A DNA stretch of 64,000 nucleotides from Sphingobacterium sp. CZ-2 (GTDB taxonomy: Bacteria; Bacteroidota; Bacteroidia; Sphingobacteriales; Sphingobacteriaceae), in NCBI RefSeq assembly GCF_004526235.1, contig NZ_CP038159.1, forward strand, positions 1,860,001-1,924,000, in the 5' to 3' direction. The position numbers and the translations under genes were made by a program. The number at the start of each line of letters is the position of its first letter. Within the stretch, counting starts at the first letter, position 1. The notes under the pieces are model-generated. The model had not been told where the DNA came from. It was given only the letters and a program-made list of their open reading frames with translations, and did no database searches. This document shows positions 42,084-50,836 of this stretch, in pieces.

Positions 42084-43619
42084 ATGCAAGAACAAGTAAG
42101 TAAGAAGGGGATCTGGAAAGTGATCGGGGCTTCCTCGCTGGGAACCCTGATCGAATGGTACGATTTCTTTATTTTCGGGAGTCTGTCTGTCGTTATCTCC
42201 ACCAAGTTTTTCCCGGCAGATAATCCAACTGCAGCATTTTTATCCACTTTGGCCACCTTTGCAGCGGGATTTGTGGTCAGACCTTTCGGCGCATTATTCT
42301 TTGGCCGTTTGGGCGATCTCATCGGTCGAAAATATACCTTTATGGTCACCCTGATGTTGATGGGAGGCGCTACATTCCTCATAGGATGTATTCCAAGTTA
42401 TGAACAGATTGGATTTATGGCGCCATTGATCGTGTTGATATTACGTTTGCTGCAGGGATTGGCACTTGGAGGAGAATATGGAGGTGCTGCAACCTATGTG
42501 GCAGAACATGCGCCGAAAGGGGAACGTGGCTATTGGACCTCCTGGATTCAGACCACCGCGACCTTTGGCTTGTTCATTTCATTGGTGGTGATCCTATTGA
42601 CCAAATTCTTCCTCACGGAAAACCAATTTGATCAATGGGGCTGGCGTGTTCCATTCCTGCTATCTATTCTGATGGTCTATGTTTCTTACCTGATCCGGAA
42701 GAATATGGATGAATCGCCTGAATTTAAAAAGGCAAAGGCAGAAGGGAAGACTTCTACCAATCCATTGAAGGAAAGTTTTGGTAATAAATATAATCTGAAG
42801 TTCGTATTGTTGGCCTTATTTGGTGCTGCAATGGGGCAGGGGGTGGTCTGGTATACCGGACAATTCTATTCCATGAGCTATATGAAAACCGTGATGATGC
42901 TGGAATCCAACCAGGCGGATACCATTCTGGGGATCGCCTTATTGTTCGGTACCCCGTTTTTTGTGGTATTTGGAAGGTTGTCGGATAGATTGGGCAGGAA
43001 ATGGGTGATGTTGCTGGGGATGCTATTGGCAGTGCTTACCTACAGACCGATCTACCAAGCCATGTATAACATTACCAACCCTGTGCTAAAAGAAGAGGTC
43101 GTAGCTTCAAGAACCGAACATTACTCGGAAAGCCATCAAGGGGAGGATGTGTATGAGGTGCATACCATCAATAAGGTATTTTCAGATGGAACTACCTTAA
43201 AGGAGGAACATAAAAGTTTGATCAGTAGAGATGGGAAAGCTGTTCAGGGGGAGGTAAAGGCCTTGGATAAAACAACAGTACATATCAATGGGGGGAATTA
43301 CATCAAACTGATCTTGTTGATCTTTATTCAGATCATCTATATCACACTGGTTTATGGGCCTATCGCCGCTTTCTTGGTGGAGATATTTCCGGTTAAGATC
43401 CGTTATACGTCCATGTCCTTGCCTTACCATATCGGGAATGGGATTTTCGGGGGATTGTTGCCTGCAGTTTCTACCTATTTGGCGACCAATGCCAAGACCA
43501 TTGGGGATCCAACCTTTTATTTGGAAGGGCTGTGGTACCCGATCATTATTTCGGCGGTGAGTTTCATCATCGGCGCGCTTTATATCAATAAAAATATGGT
43601 TGCAAAAGATTTGAGTTAA
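42084..43619 (+). CDS. MFS transporter, metabolite:H+ symporter (MHS) type, with soluble insert
   Basis: 511 residues, about 12 membrane helices. Opens GASSLGTLIEWYDFFIFGSL (MHS signature), with GRLGDLIGRKYTF (MFS loop 2-3 motif), LQGLALGGEYGGAATYVAEHAPKGERG, and RLSDRLGRKWVM in the second half. Between helices 8 and 9, about residues 330-405, an unusual hydrophilic insert rich in Glu, Lys and Thr (KEEVVASRTEHYSESHQGED to KTTVHINGGNYIK) extends a loop that is short in relatives such as ProP. The substrate is unknown. A small membrane protein follows after 2 nt. Confidence 0.88.
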   Translation: MQEQVSKKGIWKVIGASSLGTLIEWYDFFIFGSLSVVISTKFFPADNPTAAFLSTLATFAAGFVVRPFGALFFGRLGDLIGRKYTFMVTLMLMGGATFLIGCIPSYEQIGFMAPLIVLILRLLQGLALGGEYGGAATYVAEHAPKGERGYWTSWIQTTATFGLFISLVVILLTKFFLTENQFDQWGWRVPFLLSILMVYVSYLIRKNMDESPEFKKAKAEGKTSTNPLKESFGNKYNLKFVLLALFGAAMGQGVVWYTGQFYSMSYMKTVMMLESNQADTILGIALLFGTPFFVVFGRLSDRLGRKWVMLLGMLLAVLTYRPIYQAMYNITNPVLKEEVVASRTEHYSESHQGEDVYEVHTINKVFSDGTTLKEEHKSLISRDGKAVQGEVKALDKTTVHINGGNYIKLILLIFIQIIYITLVYGPIAAFLVEIFPVKIRYTSMSLPYHIGNGIFGGLLPAVSTYLATNAKTIGDPTFYLEGLWYPIIISAVSFIIGALYINKNMVAKDLS

Positions 43620-43621
43620 TT

Positions 43622-43849
43622 ATGGAAGGATTAAAAAAAATATTAGGATGGTTGTGGATCGGGCTGGCTTTGCTGACCGCCTATTTCTGTATCGCAAAAT
43701 TTGGATTGCCAAAAATCATGTCCGGTCATCAGGAAGATGTGGTGTTTGGGATTATTATTCTGTTTATTCTTACACCAATTATTAGTATTGGGCTGGGAGT
43801 TTTTGGATATTTCGCGCTAAAAGGGGAATATCATGAAGAGAAGATGTAA
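43622..43849 (+). CDS. Small two-helix membrane protein paired with the MHS transporter
   Basis: 75 residues, two hydrophobic helices (LGWLWIGLALLTAYFCIA and VFGIIILFILTPIISIGLGVFGYFAL), with a short basic and acidic tail. It starts 2 nt after the transporter stop, so the two are translated together. Similar small proteins (DUF6814-like) accompany MFS genes in Bacteroidota; a subunit or stabilising role is inference. Confidence 0.72.
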   Translation: MEGLKKILGWLWIGLALLTAYFCIAKFGLPKIMSGHQEDVVFGIIILFILTPIISIGLGVFGYFALKGEYHEEKM

Positions 43850-43918
43850 TTTTTTGACTGAGATTCAGGTGGATAGCAGGATAATGCTATTTTCTTTTCG
43901 GAAACATTAAAAATTTGT

Positions 43919-43926
43919 TAATTTTG
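43919..43926 (+). promoter_or_regulatory. Putative -7 box TAATTTTG for the SRP RNA
   Basis: An exact TAnnTTTG match ending 4 bp before the RNA's 5' stem, placing the transcript start at about 43931. Confidence 0.65.
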
Positions 43927-43930
43927 CCGT

Positions 43931-44025
43931 GGGTAAGTCCTTTACGACCAGCTCCCATTGACTCCCCCAGGTTGGGAACAAAGCAAGGGTATTTGGTTGA
44001 GCGGTGCGATAAAGGGGGCTTACCC
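43931..44025 (+). ncRNA. ffs: Small signal recognition particle RNA (4.5S type)
   Basis: About 95 nt. The ends GGGTAAG and CTTACCC pair to close a long rod, and the apical domain carries the SRP54-binding pattern CTCCCCCAGG, TTGGGAACAAAGCAAGGG, the GGAA-type tetraloop region with the asymmetric AGCA/ACC side. It is followed by ATTTTTT as a terminator. Binds Ffh and guides co-translational membrane targeting. No Alu domain, as in most Gram-negatives. Confidence 0.88.
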
Positions 44026-44080
44026 ATTTTTTATGGATAATTTTTAGTTTTAAAAATATTAGTAATATATATTTCCGAAC

Positions 44081-44106
44081 AAAGGCCTCTCGATTGAGAG
44101 GCCTTT
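44081..44106. terminator. Perfect hairpin downstream of the SRP RNA
   Basis: AAAGGCCTCTC and GAGAGGCCTTT form an 11-bp stem with loop GATT. The A/T ends let it work in both directions. It precedes repeat site 3. Confidence 0.75.
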
Positions 44107-44114
44107 GTCGTATG

Positions 44115-44395
44115 GTAGGTTATTGCGAGGGTTTGCGTTGCGAGGAACTTTACCCGTCATTGCGAGGGTTTGCGTCATTGCGAGGAACGAAGCAATCTTT
44201 AGCGATGTCATGGTGAGCGTAGTCGAACCATCTGTTCGTTTACCAGCGTACAGATCCTTCGACTACGCTCAGGATGACATAGGGCGCCGCATACCGAAAG
44301 ATTGCTTCGTCGTGCCTCCTCGCAATGACGCAGGGTACACGAAATGACGCGGGGGCACGCAATGACTTGTTGGTTCCTCAATGACGCAGAGCCAA
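44115..44395. repeat. Composite palindromic repeat, site 3 (B-A-A'-B' with decayed flanks)
   Basis: Core 44172-44330: B (gcgtcattgcgaggaacg then aagcaatcttt), A (gtcatggtgagcgtagtcg then aaccatctgt), A' and B' (gattgcttcgtcgtgcctcc then tcgcaatgac). Decayed B or B' units lie on both sides, for example CAATGACGC copies spaced by 15-20 bp at 44340-44405. It lies between the SRP RNA and the convergent rsmG; the last unit abuts the rsmG stop. Confidence 0.88.
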
Positions 44396-44408
44396 TGCAA
44401 TGACGCTC

Positions 44409-45044
44409 CTACATCTGCACATACATCACATACTTCGTATCAAAGAAATCTTCTTTAAAGAAATCCGAGATCTTATGCAATTCTGCCTTAACCCTTGCTT
44501 CCTTGATTTCCTCCTTCAAATCCCCGCCCTTCAAATATAAAATCCCATTCGGGATCCCATTCTTATCCTTTTTCTCAAACTTATTCCTTACCCAAGGGAT
44601 AAAATCCCCCAATCTAGTCACCGCTCTAGAAACCACAAAATCATACTTATAATCCAGTTCCTCCGCTCTCATATGATCCGCTTCCACATTCGTTAATCCC
44701 AAAGCTGATGCTACTTCCCTTACCACCTTGATCTTCTTACCGATCGAATCCACCAAATGGAACTGCACTTCCGGAAATAAAATCGCCAAAGGAATCCCCG
44801 GAAATCCTCCGCCAGTACCCACATCCAAAACCCTTGTCTTCGGCGCCAACTCCCCAACGAATTTCCCGATCGCCAACGAATGTAGCACATGCTTCAAATA
44901 AAGACTCTCTATATCCTTGCGGGAAACCACATTGATCTGGTCGTTCCAGAATGGATAAACCTCCGCCAATTTGGCAAACTGCTCTTTCTGTTTTTCCGTA
45001 AGCTTCGGAAAGTATTGGTAAATAATATCTACTGTTGGATTCAC
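44409..45044 (-). CDS. rsmG: 16S rRNA (guanine527-N7)-methyltransferase
   Basis: Methylates G527 of 16S rRNA; its loss gives low-level streptomycin resistance in other bacteria. About 211 residues; SAM site VLDVGTGGGFPGIPLAILFP, FHLVDSIGKKIKVV, and DFVVSRAVTRLGDFIPWV. No ATG is available: the frame begins at a TTG (45053) or a GTG (45044); I chose the GTG, giving MNPTVDIIYQYFPKLT. It is 33 bp downstream of the GT2 gene, in one unit. Confidence 0.92.
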   Translation of the reverse strand: MNPTVDIIYQYFPKLTEKQKEQFAKLAEVYPFWNDQINVVSRKDIESLYLKHVLHSLAIGKFVGELAPKTRVLDVGTGGGFPGIPLAILFPEVQFHLVDSIGKKIKVVREVASALGLTNVEADHMRAEELDYKYDFVVSRAVTRLGDFIPWVRNKFEKKDKNGIPNGILYLKGGDLKEEIKEARVKAELHKISDFFKEDFFDTKYVMYVQM

Positions 45045-45077
45045 GATGAACAAATTAATTTTAAACGAATTACCTAT

Positions 45078-46220
45078 CTATTTCCAGCTCTTCAATTTCT
45101 TATTCCTATTGAATAAACCATTAAAACAGATATAAAAATAATAATACAAATCTAATATAGGGAGCCAGACCAACAGGTCAGACACCTGAAGTTTTCTATA
45201 GATCGCCCGGAAGACCAAAAGCTGGCAAAGCAATCGGATCAGGTAAGCCGCCAACGCCACATACCAGAAACTAGGCAATAAAATAACACTGACCAACAAT
45301 AAACTATAGAATAGCACAGCACTGATCAATTGAATGCCCAACATGCTTTTATGACGGGCTTTGTACAATACGGATGCACCCGCATGCCTAGCCTTCTGTT
45401 TATAATAGCTTTTCCAGGTTGTCTTTGGTGCTGATTCCACAAAGGCATCCGGATAAATGGCAATCTCCACATTATTTCGATTGGCATTGGCATTCACAAA
45501 AAGATCATCATCCCCCGATTTGATGTGCATATGTGCATTGAACCCTTTTCCTTTGAAGAACAATTCCTTGCTATAGGCCAGGTTTCTACCAACACCCATA
45601 TAGGCATCACCCTTCAATGCATACGCCAAATAACTCATCGCTGTATGCGTGGTTTCAAATCGGATCAATTTATTCAGAAAACCGGGATATTTGAAATAAG
45701 GTGAATAACCTAACACCAATTCTTTCTTTCCTTGCAAGGCTCCAGCCATTTCTGCCAACCATTGCCTGCTCATCGGCTGACAATCTGCATCTGTCATCAG
45801 CAGAAGGCCATGCTTGGCGGCCTTGATCCCCATGGTAAGTGCAAATTTCTTGCTATGCTTCAGCTGGATATGTTCCTTGATCTCCACTACCCGAAGATGG
45901 GCATACCTGCTGGAGAATTCCTTCAATACCCATTTGGTCTCATCGCTGGAACAATCGTTGACCACAATGACCTCAAATTCCGGATATTCCTGCTCCAGAA
46001 TACTTCCCAAATATTGTTGTAGATTTTCCTGCTCATTATGGGCACATATAATCACGGAGACCGCAGGTTTTTCAGTCGCCTCCTGATAGGATTTTACCTT
46101 ATACCTAGAGAGCCTCCCATAAACAAACAGGATAAAATATAGCTGGAACAGCAACAGCAATAACAGCAGTCCATAAGGAATATGGAAGTAATTAAAGGAG
46201 ATATCGAAATTAAATGGCAT
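45078..46220 (-). CDS. Glycosyltransferase family 2 membrane protein
   Basis: 380 residues: N-terminal membrane helix (about 12-35), GT-A domain with PAVSVIICAHNEQENLQQYL, VIVVNDCSSDET, the DxD-type LLMTDADCQP, acceptor-side KSGDDDLFVNANA and a late QKARH motif, then two or three C-terminal helices. It resembles processive or lipid-linked inner-membrane GT2 enzymes. Donor and acceptor sugars cannot be told. First gene of a unit with rsmG; divergent from tgt. Confidence 0.88.
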   Translation of the reverse strand: MPFNFDISFNYFHIPYGLLLLLLLFQLYFILFVYGRLSRYKVKSYQEATEKPAVSVIICAHNEQENLQQYLGSILEQEYPEFEVIVVNDCSSDETKWVLKEFSSRYAHLRVVEIKEHIQLKHSKKFALTMGIKAAKHGLLLMTDADCQPMSRQWLAEMAGALQGKKELVLGYSPYFKYPGFLNKLIRFETTHTAMSYLAYALKGDAYMGVGRNLAYSKELFFKGKGFNAHMHIKSGDDDLFVNANANRNNVEIAIYPDAFVESAPKTTWKSYYKQKARHAGASVLYKARHKSMLGIQLISAVLFYSLLLVSVILLPSFWYVALAAYLIRLLCQLLVFRAIYRKLQVSDLLVWLPILDLYYYFYICFNGLFNRNKKLKSWK

Positions 46221-46230
46221 AAATTAGGGT

Positions 46231-46238
46231 CAAAGATA
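46231..46238 (-). promoter_or_regulatory. Putative -7 box TATCTTTG for GT2-rsmG
   Basis: An exact TAnnTTTG match on the minus strand, 10 bp before the GT2 ATG, leaving a very short leader of about 5 nt. Confidence 0.5.
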
Positions 46239-46321
46239 CAGGTTCTCGACCTAAAATGTCTTTGGGATGTTAATAAATACTAATTAAATAGCGGAATTAG
46301 CATAGGCTCGAAATTTTATAG

Positions 46322-46329
46322 TATTTTTG
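46322..46329 (+). promoter_or_regulatory. Putative -7 box TATTTTTG for tgt
   Basis: An exact TAnnTTTG match 19 bp upstream of the tgt ATG, leader about 14 nt. It is the plus-strand partner of the divergent GT2 promoter. Confidence 0.55.
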
Positions 46330-46348
46330 CCGACGATTAAGGATAAAT

Positions 46349-47479
46349 ATGAAATTCACGCTTCAGGCACAAGATAAAAATTCAAGAGCAAGAGCCGGTG
46401 AGATCGAAACCGCGCACGGCACCATAAAAACCCCGATATTCATGCCTGTTGGTACAGCAGGAACCGTAAAAGCGGTACATCAACATGAACTGGTCAATGA
46501 TATTCAAGCACAGATCATCTTAGGAAATACCTACCACCTGTACCTTCGTCCAGGTTTGGAGGTATTGAACAAAGCTGGTGGCTTGCATAAATTCATCAAT
46601 TGGGACCGCCCGATCCTAACCGATTCGGGAGGCTATCAGGTGTATTCCCTCACCGAGGTTCGTAAAATCAAGGAAGAGGGGGTGACCTTCCGCTCGCATA
46701 TCGATGGGTCGAAACATTTGTTCACTCCAGAGAATGTAATGGATACACAACGGGTGATCGGCGCTGATATTATCATGGCTTTTGATGAATGTACGCCATA
46801 CCCTTGCGATTATCGCTATGCCAGAAGATCTTTGGATATGACCCACCGTTGGTTAAAGCGTTGTTGCGATAGATTTGATAGCACCGAGCCATTATACGGC
46901 TATGAGCAGACCTTGTTTCCTATTGTTCAAGGTTCGGTTTATAAGGATCTACGTGAGAAATCGGCCGAAGTGATCGCCTCTTTCGAGCGGGAAGGTAATG
47001 CCATTGGTGGTCTTTCCGTAGGAGAACCAGCAGAGGAAATGTATGCCATGACCGAAGTGGTGACCAATATCCTACCAAAAGAAAAACCGAGGTATTTAAT
47101 GGGCGTTGGTACGCCTGTGAATATTCTGGAAAACATCGCCTTGGGAATCGATATGTTCGACTGTGTGATGCCGACCAGGAATGCCCGTAATGGGATGTTG
47201 TTTACCCGCGAGGGAATCATCAACATCAAGAACGAGAAATGGAAGGATGATTTTACGCCGATCGAGGCGGAGAGTGATCTTTTGGTGGATCAGATCCATA
47301 CCAAAGCCTATTTACGTCACTTGATCAGATCCCAAGAAATTTTAGGGGCACAGATTGCTTCCTTACATAATTTACATTTTTATCTTTGGTTGGTGAACGA
47401 AGCCCGCGAGCGAATCCTTGATGGCACGTTTTATGAATGGAAGAACAAAATGGTCGTGAAATTAGGCCAGAGATTATAA
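46349..47479 (+). CDS. tgt: Queuine/preQ1 tRNA-guanine transglycosylase lacking zinc cysteines
   Basis: Exchanges G34 for preQ1 in GUN-anticodon tRNAs. 376 residues, TIM barrel. LTDSGGYQVYSLTEVRK holds the proton-acceptor Asp, FDCVMPTRNARNGMLFT the nucleophile Asp, VGEPAEEMYAM and YLMGVGTP are conserved. At the C-terminus the usual CxCxxC...H zinc site is replaced by AESDLLVDQIHTKAYLRHL; only a His-rich remainder is seen. I believe other Bacteroidota enzymes share this. First of a three-gene run with the Lpt permease and EamA genes. Confidence 0.94.
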   Translation: MKFTLQAQDKNSRARAGEIETAHGTIKTPIFMPVGTAGTVKAVHQHELVNDIQAQIILGNTYHLYLRPGLEVLNKAGGLHKFINWDRPILTDSGGYQVYSLTEVRKIKEEGVTFRSHIDGSKHLFTPENVMDTQRVIGADIIMAFDECTPYPCDYRYARRSLDMTHRWLKRCCDRFDSTEPLYGYEQTLFPIVQGSVYKDLREKSAEVIASFEREGNAIGGLSVGEPAEEMYAMTEVVTNILPKEKPRYLMGVGTPVNILENIALGIDMFDCVMPTRNARNGMLFTREGIINIKNEKWKDDFTPIEAESDLLVDQIHTKAYLRHLIRSQEILGAQIASLHNLHFYLWLVNEARERILDGTFYEWKNKMVVKLGQRL

Positions 47480-47489
47480 GCCAATTGGT

Positions 47490-48572
47490 ATGAAAATTAT
47501 CGATCGTTATATCATTAAAAAGTACCTTTCTACTTTTATATTCACGGTAGCCATCTTCTGTGTGGTTATCATCATATTTGATATTTCGGAGAAGATCGAT
47601 GATTTCAATAAATACAAAGCACCGATGTCGAAGGTCTTCCTGCAGTATTATGCGCTAGGAAGTCTACCTTTCTTCATCAATATGCTGACGCCGCTCTTTA
47701 ACTTTATTGCGGTGATCTTCTTTACCTCCAAAATGGCCGATCAAACTGAGGTCGTGCCTATCCTCAGTGGAGGGATGAGCTTTAACCGGATGCTTCGCCC
47801 ATATCTGATCTGTTCCGGATTGATCTGTGCGATGACCCTGGTCTCCAACATCTACGTGATCCCCTTTACCAACAAGGTCAAGGTAAATTTTGAAAATGTC
47901 TATGTGAAGCCGAATAAAGTGGAAGGAACTTCCACCTCAACGCACATGCAGATTGATTCGAATACCTATGTTTATATGGGATCCTTTGATTATAAGGCCA
48001 AAGTGGGCTATAACTTTTCCTTGGAGAAGTTCGATGGCGACAAGATGATCGAGAAGATGATGGCCGAACGGATAACCTGGGATTCTACCAAGAATAAATG
48101 GAGTATTGCCTCTTTTACCACCCGCCATATCGATGGTCTGGCCGAAAGAATGGAGTCGGGTGATCAACGGGATACCACCTTGGATATGCGTCCGCAGGAT
48201 TTTGAGGTCTATGAGAATATCTTCACGACCATGAGTCAGGAAGAATTGGAAACCCGAATCAGTAAAGAAGAGATTCGAGGAACAGGGATGATGAACGACC
48301 TGCTTCTGGAAAAATATAAACGTATCATCAATCCATTTTCTGCATTTATCCTAACGGTGATCGGAGTGGCACTTTCTTCCAAGAAAGTCCGGGGAGGTAT
48401 TGGTTTGAGTTTGGGTATAGGGATAGGCTTGAGCTGTATCTATATCGTATTGGAAAGGTTTTCGAGTATGTTCTCCATCAAAGGAGGGTTGGATCCCTTG
48501 ATCTCCGTATTGATACCGAATGTTATATTCTTGTTCATCAGTTTTTATCTTTTAAAGAAGGCGCCTAAATAG
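47490..48572 (+). CDS. LptF/LptG-family lipopolysaccharide export permease
   Basis: 360 residues: three N-terminal membrane helices, a periplasmic beta-jellyroll of about 170 residues (from VKVNFENVYVKPN to about EIRG), then three more helices. MKIIDRYIIKKYLSTF is the family opening. With LptB and its partner it extracts LPS from the inner membrane toward the Lpt bridge. The sequence alone does not separate LptF from LptG. It starts 10 bp after tgt. Confidence 0.9.
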   Translation: MKIIDRYIIKKYLSTFIFTVAIFCVVIIIFDISEKIDDFNKYKAPMSKVFLQYYALGSLPFFINMLTPLFNFIAVIFFTSKMADQTEVVPILSGGMSFNRMLRPYLICSGLICAMTLVSNIYVIPFTNKVKVNFENVYVKPNKVEGTSTSTHMQIDSNTYVYMGSFDYKAKVGYNFSLEKFDGDKMIEKMMAERITWDSTKNKWSIASFTTRHIDGLAERMESGDQRDTTLDMRPQDFEVYENIFTTMSQEELETRISKEEIRGTGMMNDLLLEKYKRIINPFSAFILTVIGVALSSKKVRGGIGLSLGIGIGLSCIYIVLERFSSMFSIKGGLDPLISVLIPNVIFLFISFYLLKKAPK

Positions 48573-48580
48573 GCCAAACC

Positions 48581-49456
48581 ATGAAACTTGTTGTTAACCG
48601 CAATATTCTCATATTGCATTTTACGGTCCTTATCTGGGGTTTTACTGGGGTTCTCGGTGAATTGATCTCCGTTTCTGCACTGCACCTGGTTTGGTACCGG
48701 GTTTTGATTGCGGCGATTTCCCTTTATGTATTTTTCCTTTATAAAAAGAAAACCATTCGGGTTTCCAAAGAACAAATCTGGCAGTATCTTGGGGTGGGTG
48801 TGCTTGTTGGATTGCATTGGGTGCTCTTTTTCCATGCCATCAAAATCTCAACGGTATCCGTCACCTTGGTGACGCTATCCTCAGTAACCTTATTTACCGC
48901 GATTTTGGAGCCGATCATCAATCGAAAGCGGATCGCCATTTCGGATGTGCTGGTAGGTCTGTTGATCATATTCGGGATATACCTTATCTTCAAATTTGAG
49001 TTCAAATATTTCTGGGGGATTGTCTTCGGGCTATCCTGTGCCTTCTGTGCCAGTATTTTCTCGATATTGAATGCACGGATGGTAAAGAAAGCGAGTCCAA
49101 GCATCATTACCTTCTATGAAATGATCGGCGCGTTTTTGGTGGTCAGCGGTTTATTGTTGTATACCGGCCAGTTTGATTCCCAGATGATCCTGAGTCAAAA
49201 AGATCTCATGTATTTGTTGCTTCTTGGCGTGGTATGTACGGCTTTTGCCTATGTGTTAGGCGTTGCGGTCATGAAGGAACTGTCTGCTTTTACGGTGGCT
49301 CTGACCACTAATTTGGAGCCGGTTTATGGAATTATCCTTGCCTTGTTGATTTTTGGTCAACGCGAAGCCATGAGCACCGGCTTTTATTTTGGGGCAGTCA
49401 TTATTTTGGGAGCAGTTTTTGTCTATCCCTATCTAAAAACTAAACTTATTGCGTAA
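48581..49456 (+). CDS. EamA/DMT-family transporter
   Basis: 291 residues with ten hydrophobic helices in two EamA repeats: ILHFTVLIWGFTGVLGELIS opens the first, YFWGIVFGLSCAFCASIFSI the second. Typical drug/metabolite exporter size. VALTTNLEPVYGIILALLIFGQRE is a conserved segment of helix 9. It follows the Lpt permease by 8 bp. Substrate unknown. Confidence 0.9.
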   Translation: MKLVVNRNILILHFTVLIWGFTGVLGELISVSALHLVWYRVLIAAISLYVFFLYKKKTIRVSKEQIWQYLGVGVLVGLHWVLFFHAIKISTVSVTLVTLSSVTLFTAILEPIINRKRIAISDVLVGLLIIFGIYLIFKFEFKYFWGIVFGLSCAFCASIFSILNARMVKKASPSIITFYEMIGAFLVVSGLLLYTGQFDSQMILSQKDLMYLLLLGVVCTAFAYVLGVAVMKELSAFTVALTTNLEPVYGIILALLIFGQREAMSTGFYFGAVIILGAVFVYPYLKTKLIA

Positions 49457-49461
49457 CTTTG
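49454..49461 (+). promoter_or_regulatory. Putative -7 box TAACTTTG for der-cysS
   Basis: An exact TAnnTTTG match starting at the last codon of the EamA gene; leader about 50 nt to the der ATG. Confidence 0.6.
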
Positions 49462-49516
49462 CAATTTACATGGTACCTGAAAAATGTTGCCGTGAGGTAA
49501 CAATCAAATAATAAAT

Positions 49517-50818
49517 ATGGCAAATATTGTAGCAATTGTTGGAAGACCGAATGTCGGTAAATCCACATTATATAACCGTTTGACGGAGAGTCGGAAGGCG
49601 ATCGTTGATGACTTTAGTGGCGTTACGCGCGACCGTCATTATGGCCAGGCGGAATGGGTAGGAAAGCGGTTCACCGTAATCGATACGGGTGGTTTCGTGC
49701 ATGGCTCGGACGATGTGTTCGAAGCAGCGATCCGTGATCAGGTATTGATCGCTATCGATGAAGCTTCCGCTATCTTATTTGTGGTGGATGCCACAACAGG
49801 AATCACCGATTTGGATGATGAAATTGCCGATGTATTGAGACGGAGCAGCAAACCTGTTTTTGTAGTTGCCAATAAGGTTGATAGTGCAAAGCAAACCCAC
49901 GATACCCACGAATTCTATTCTTTGGGATTGGGTGAAGTCTATAATATTTCCTCCATGACCGGTTCGGGTACTGGAGAGTTATTGGATGAATTGGTAAAAG
50001 AGCTCGATGTAGAGGATGAGGAAGAAGAAGAATTGCCAAAATTCACGATCGTTGGTCGTCCGAATGTGGGTAAATCTTCCCTGACCAATGCTTTATTGGG
50101 TGAAGAGAGAAATATCGTAACCCCTATTGCCGGAACAACCCGCGATTCGATCCGTATTCATTATAACCAATTTGGACATGAGTTCCTATTGGTAGATACA
50201 GCAGGTCTTCGCCGTAAATCAAAGGTCAACGAAGATATCGAGTTCTATTCGGTGATGCGTACCATCAAAGCCTTGGAAGATTCCGATGTCGTAATCTTGA
50301 TGATCGACGCTAAGGATGGTATTGAGGCGCAGGATATTAATATCTTCCACTTGGCAGAAAAAAACAAAAAGGGTATTGTACTTTTAGTGAATAAATGGGA
50401 CACAGTTGAGAAAGATCATAAAACGGCAAAGGCATTTGAAGATACCATCAAGAGCAAGATTGCACCTTTCACGGATGTTCCGATCATCTTTACTTCCGTA
50501 ACGGAGAAACAACGTATTTTCAAAGCGGTGGAAACAGCGATGGAAGTCTATGAGAACAAAACCAAGAAAATCCCTACTTCGAAATTGAATGATGTGATGT
50601 TGGAGATCATTGAAAAATATCCACCTCCAGCAACAAAAGGAAAATATATTAAGATTAAATATGTAACGCAGTTGCCAGGCAGATCACCTATGTTTGCCTT
50701 CTTCTGTAACTTACCGCAATACATCAAAGATCCATACAAACGTTTTATTGAAAACAAATTGCGGGAGAACTTTGATTTCAGCGGTGTGCCGATCCAAATA
50801 TTCTTTAGACAAAAATAA
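49517..50818 (+). CDS. der: Ribosome biogenesis GTPase Der (EngA)
   Basis: Essential for 50S maturation. 433 residues: two tandem GTPase domains (G1 [14 protein letters not shown] at about residue 8 and [15 protein letters not shown] at about residue 182; G3 DTGGF and DTAGL; G4 NKVDSA and NKWDTV) and a C-terminal KH-like domain ([20 protein letters not shown]). All motifs are intact. cysS follows after 18 bp. Confidence 0.97.
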   Translation: MANIVAIVGRPNVGKSTLYNRLTESRKAIVDDFSGVTRDRHYGQAEWVGKRFTVIDTGGFVHGSDDVFEAAIRDQVLIAIDEASAILFVVDATTGITDLDDEIADVLRRSSKPVFVVANKVDSAKQTHDTHEFYSLGLGEVYNISSMTGSGTGELLDELVKELDVEDEEEEELPKFTIVGRPNVGKSSLTNALLGEERNIVTPIAGTTRDSIRIHYNQFGHEFLLVDTAGLRRKSKVNEDIEFYSVMRTIKALEDSDVVILMIDAKDGIEAQDINIFHLAEKNKKGIVLLVNKWDTVEKDHKTAKAFEDTIKSKIAPFTDVPIIFTSVTEKQRIFKAVETAMEVYENKTKKIPTSKLNDVMLEIIEKYPPPATKGKYIKIKYVTQLPGRSPMFAFFCNLPQYIKDPYKRFIENKLRENFDFSGVPIQIFFRQK

Positions 50819-50836
50819 TAGCAGCAACAATTCATT

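Noticed and set aside
43850..44080. tRNA gene near the SRP RNA
   Set aside because: No cloverleaf or TpsiC-loop sequence; the structured RNA there fits SRP.
44105..44347. 80-codon open frame across repeat site 3
   Set aside because: Entirely within the composite repeat, same low-complexity translation as the other copies.
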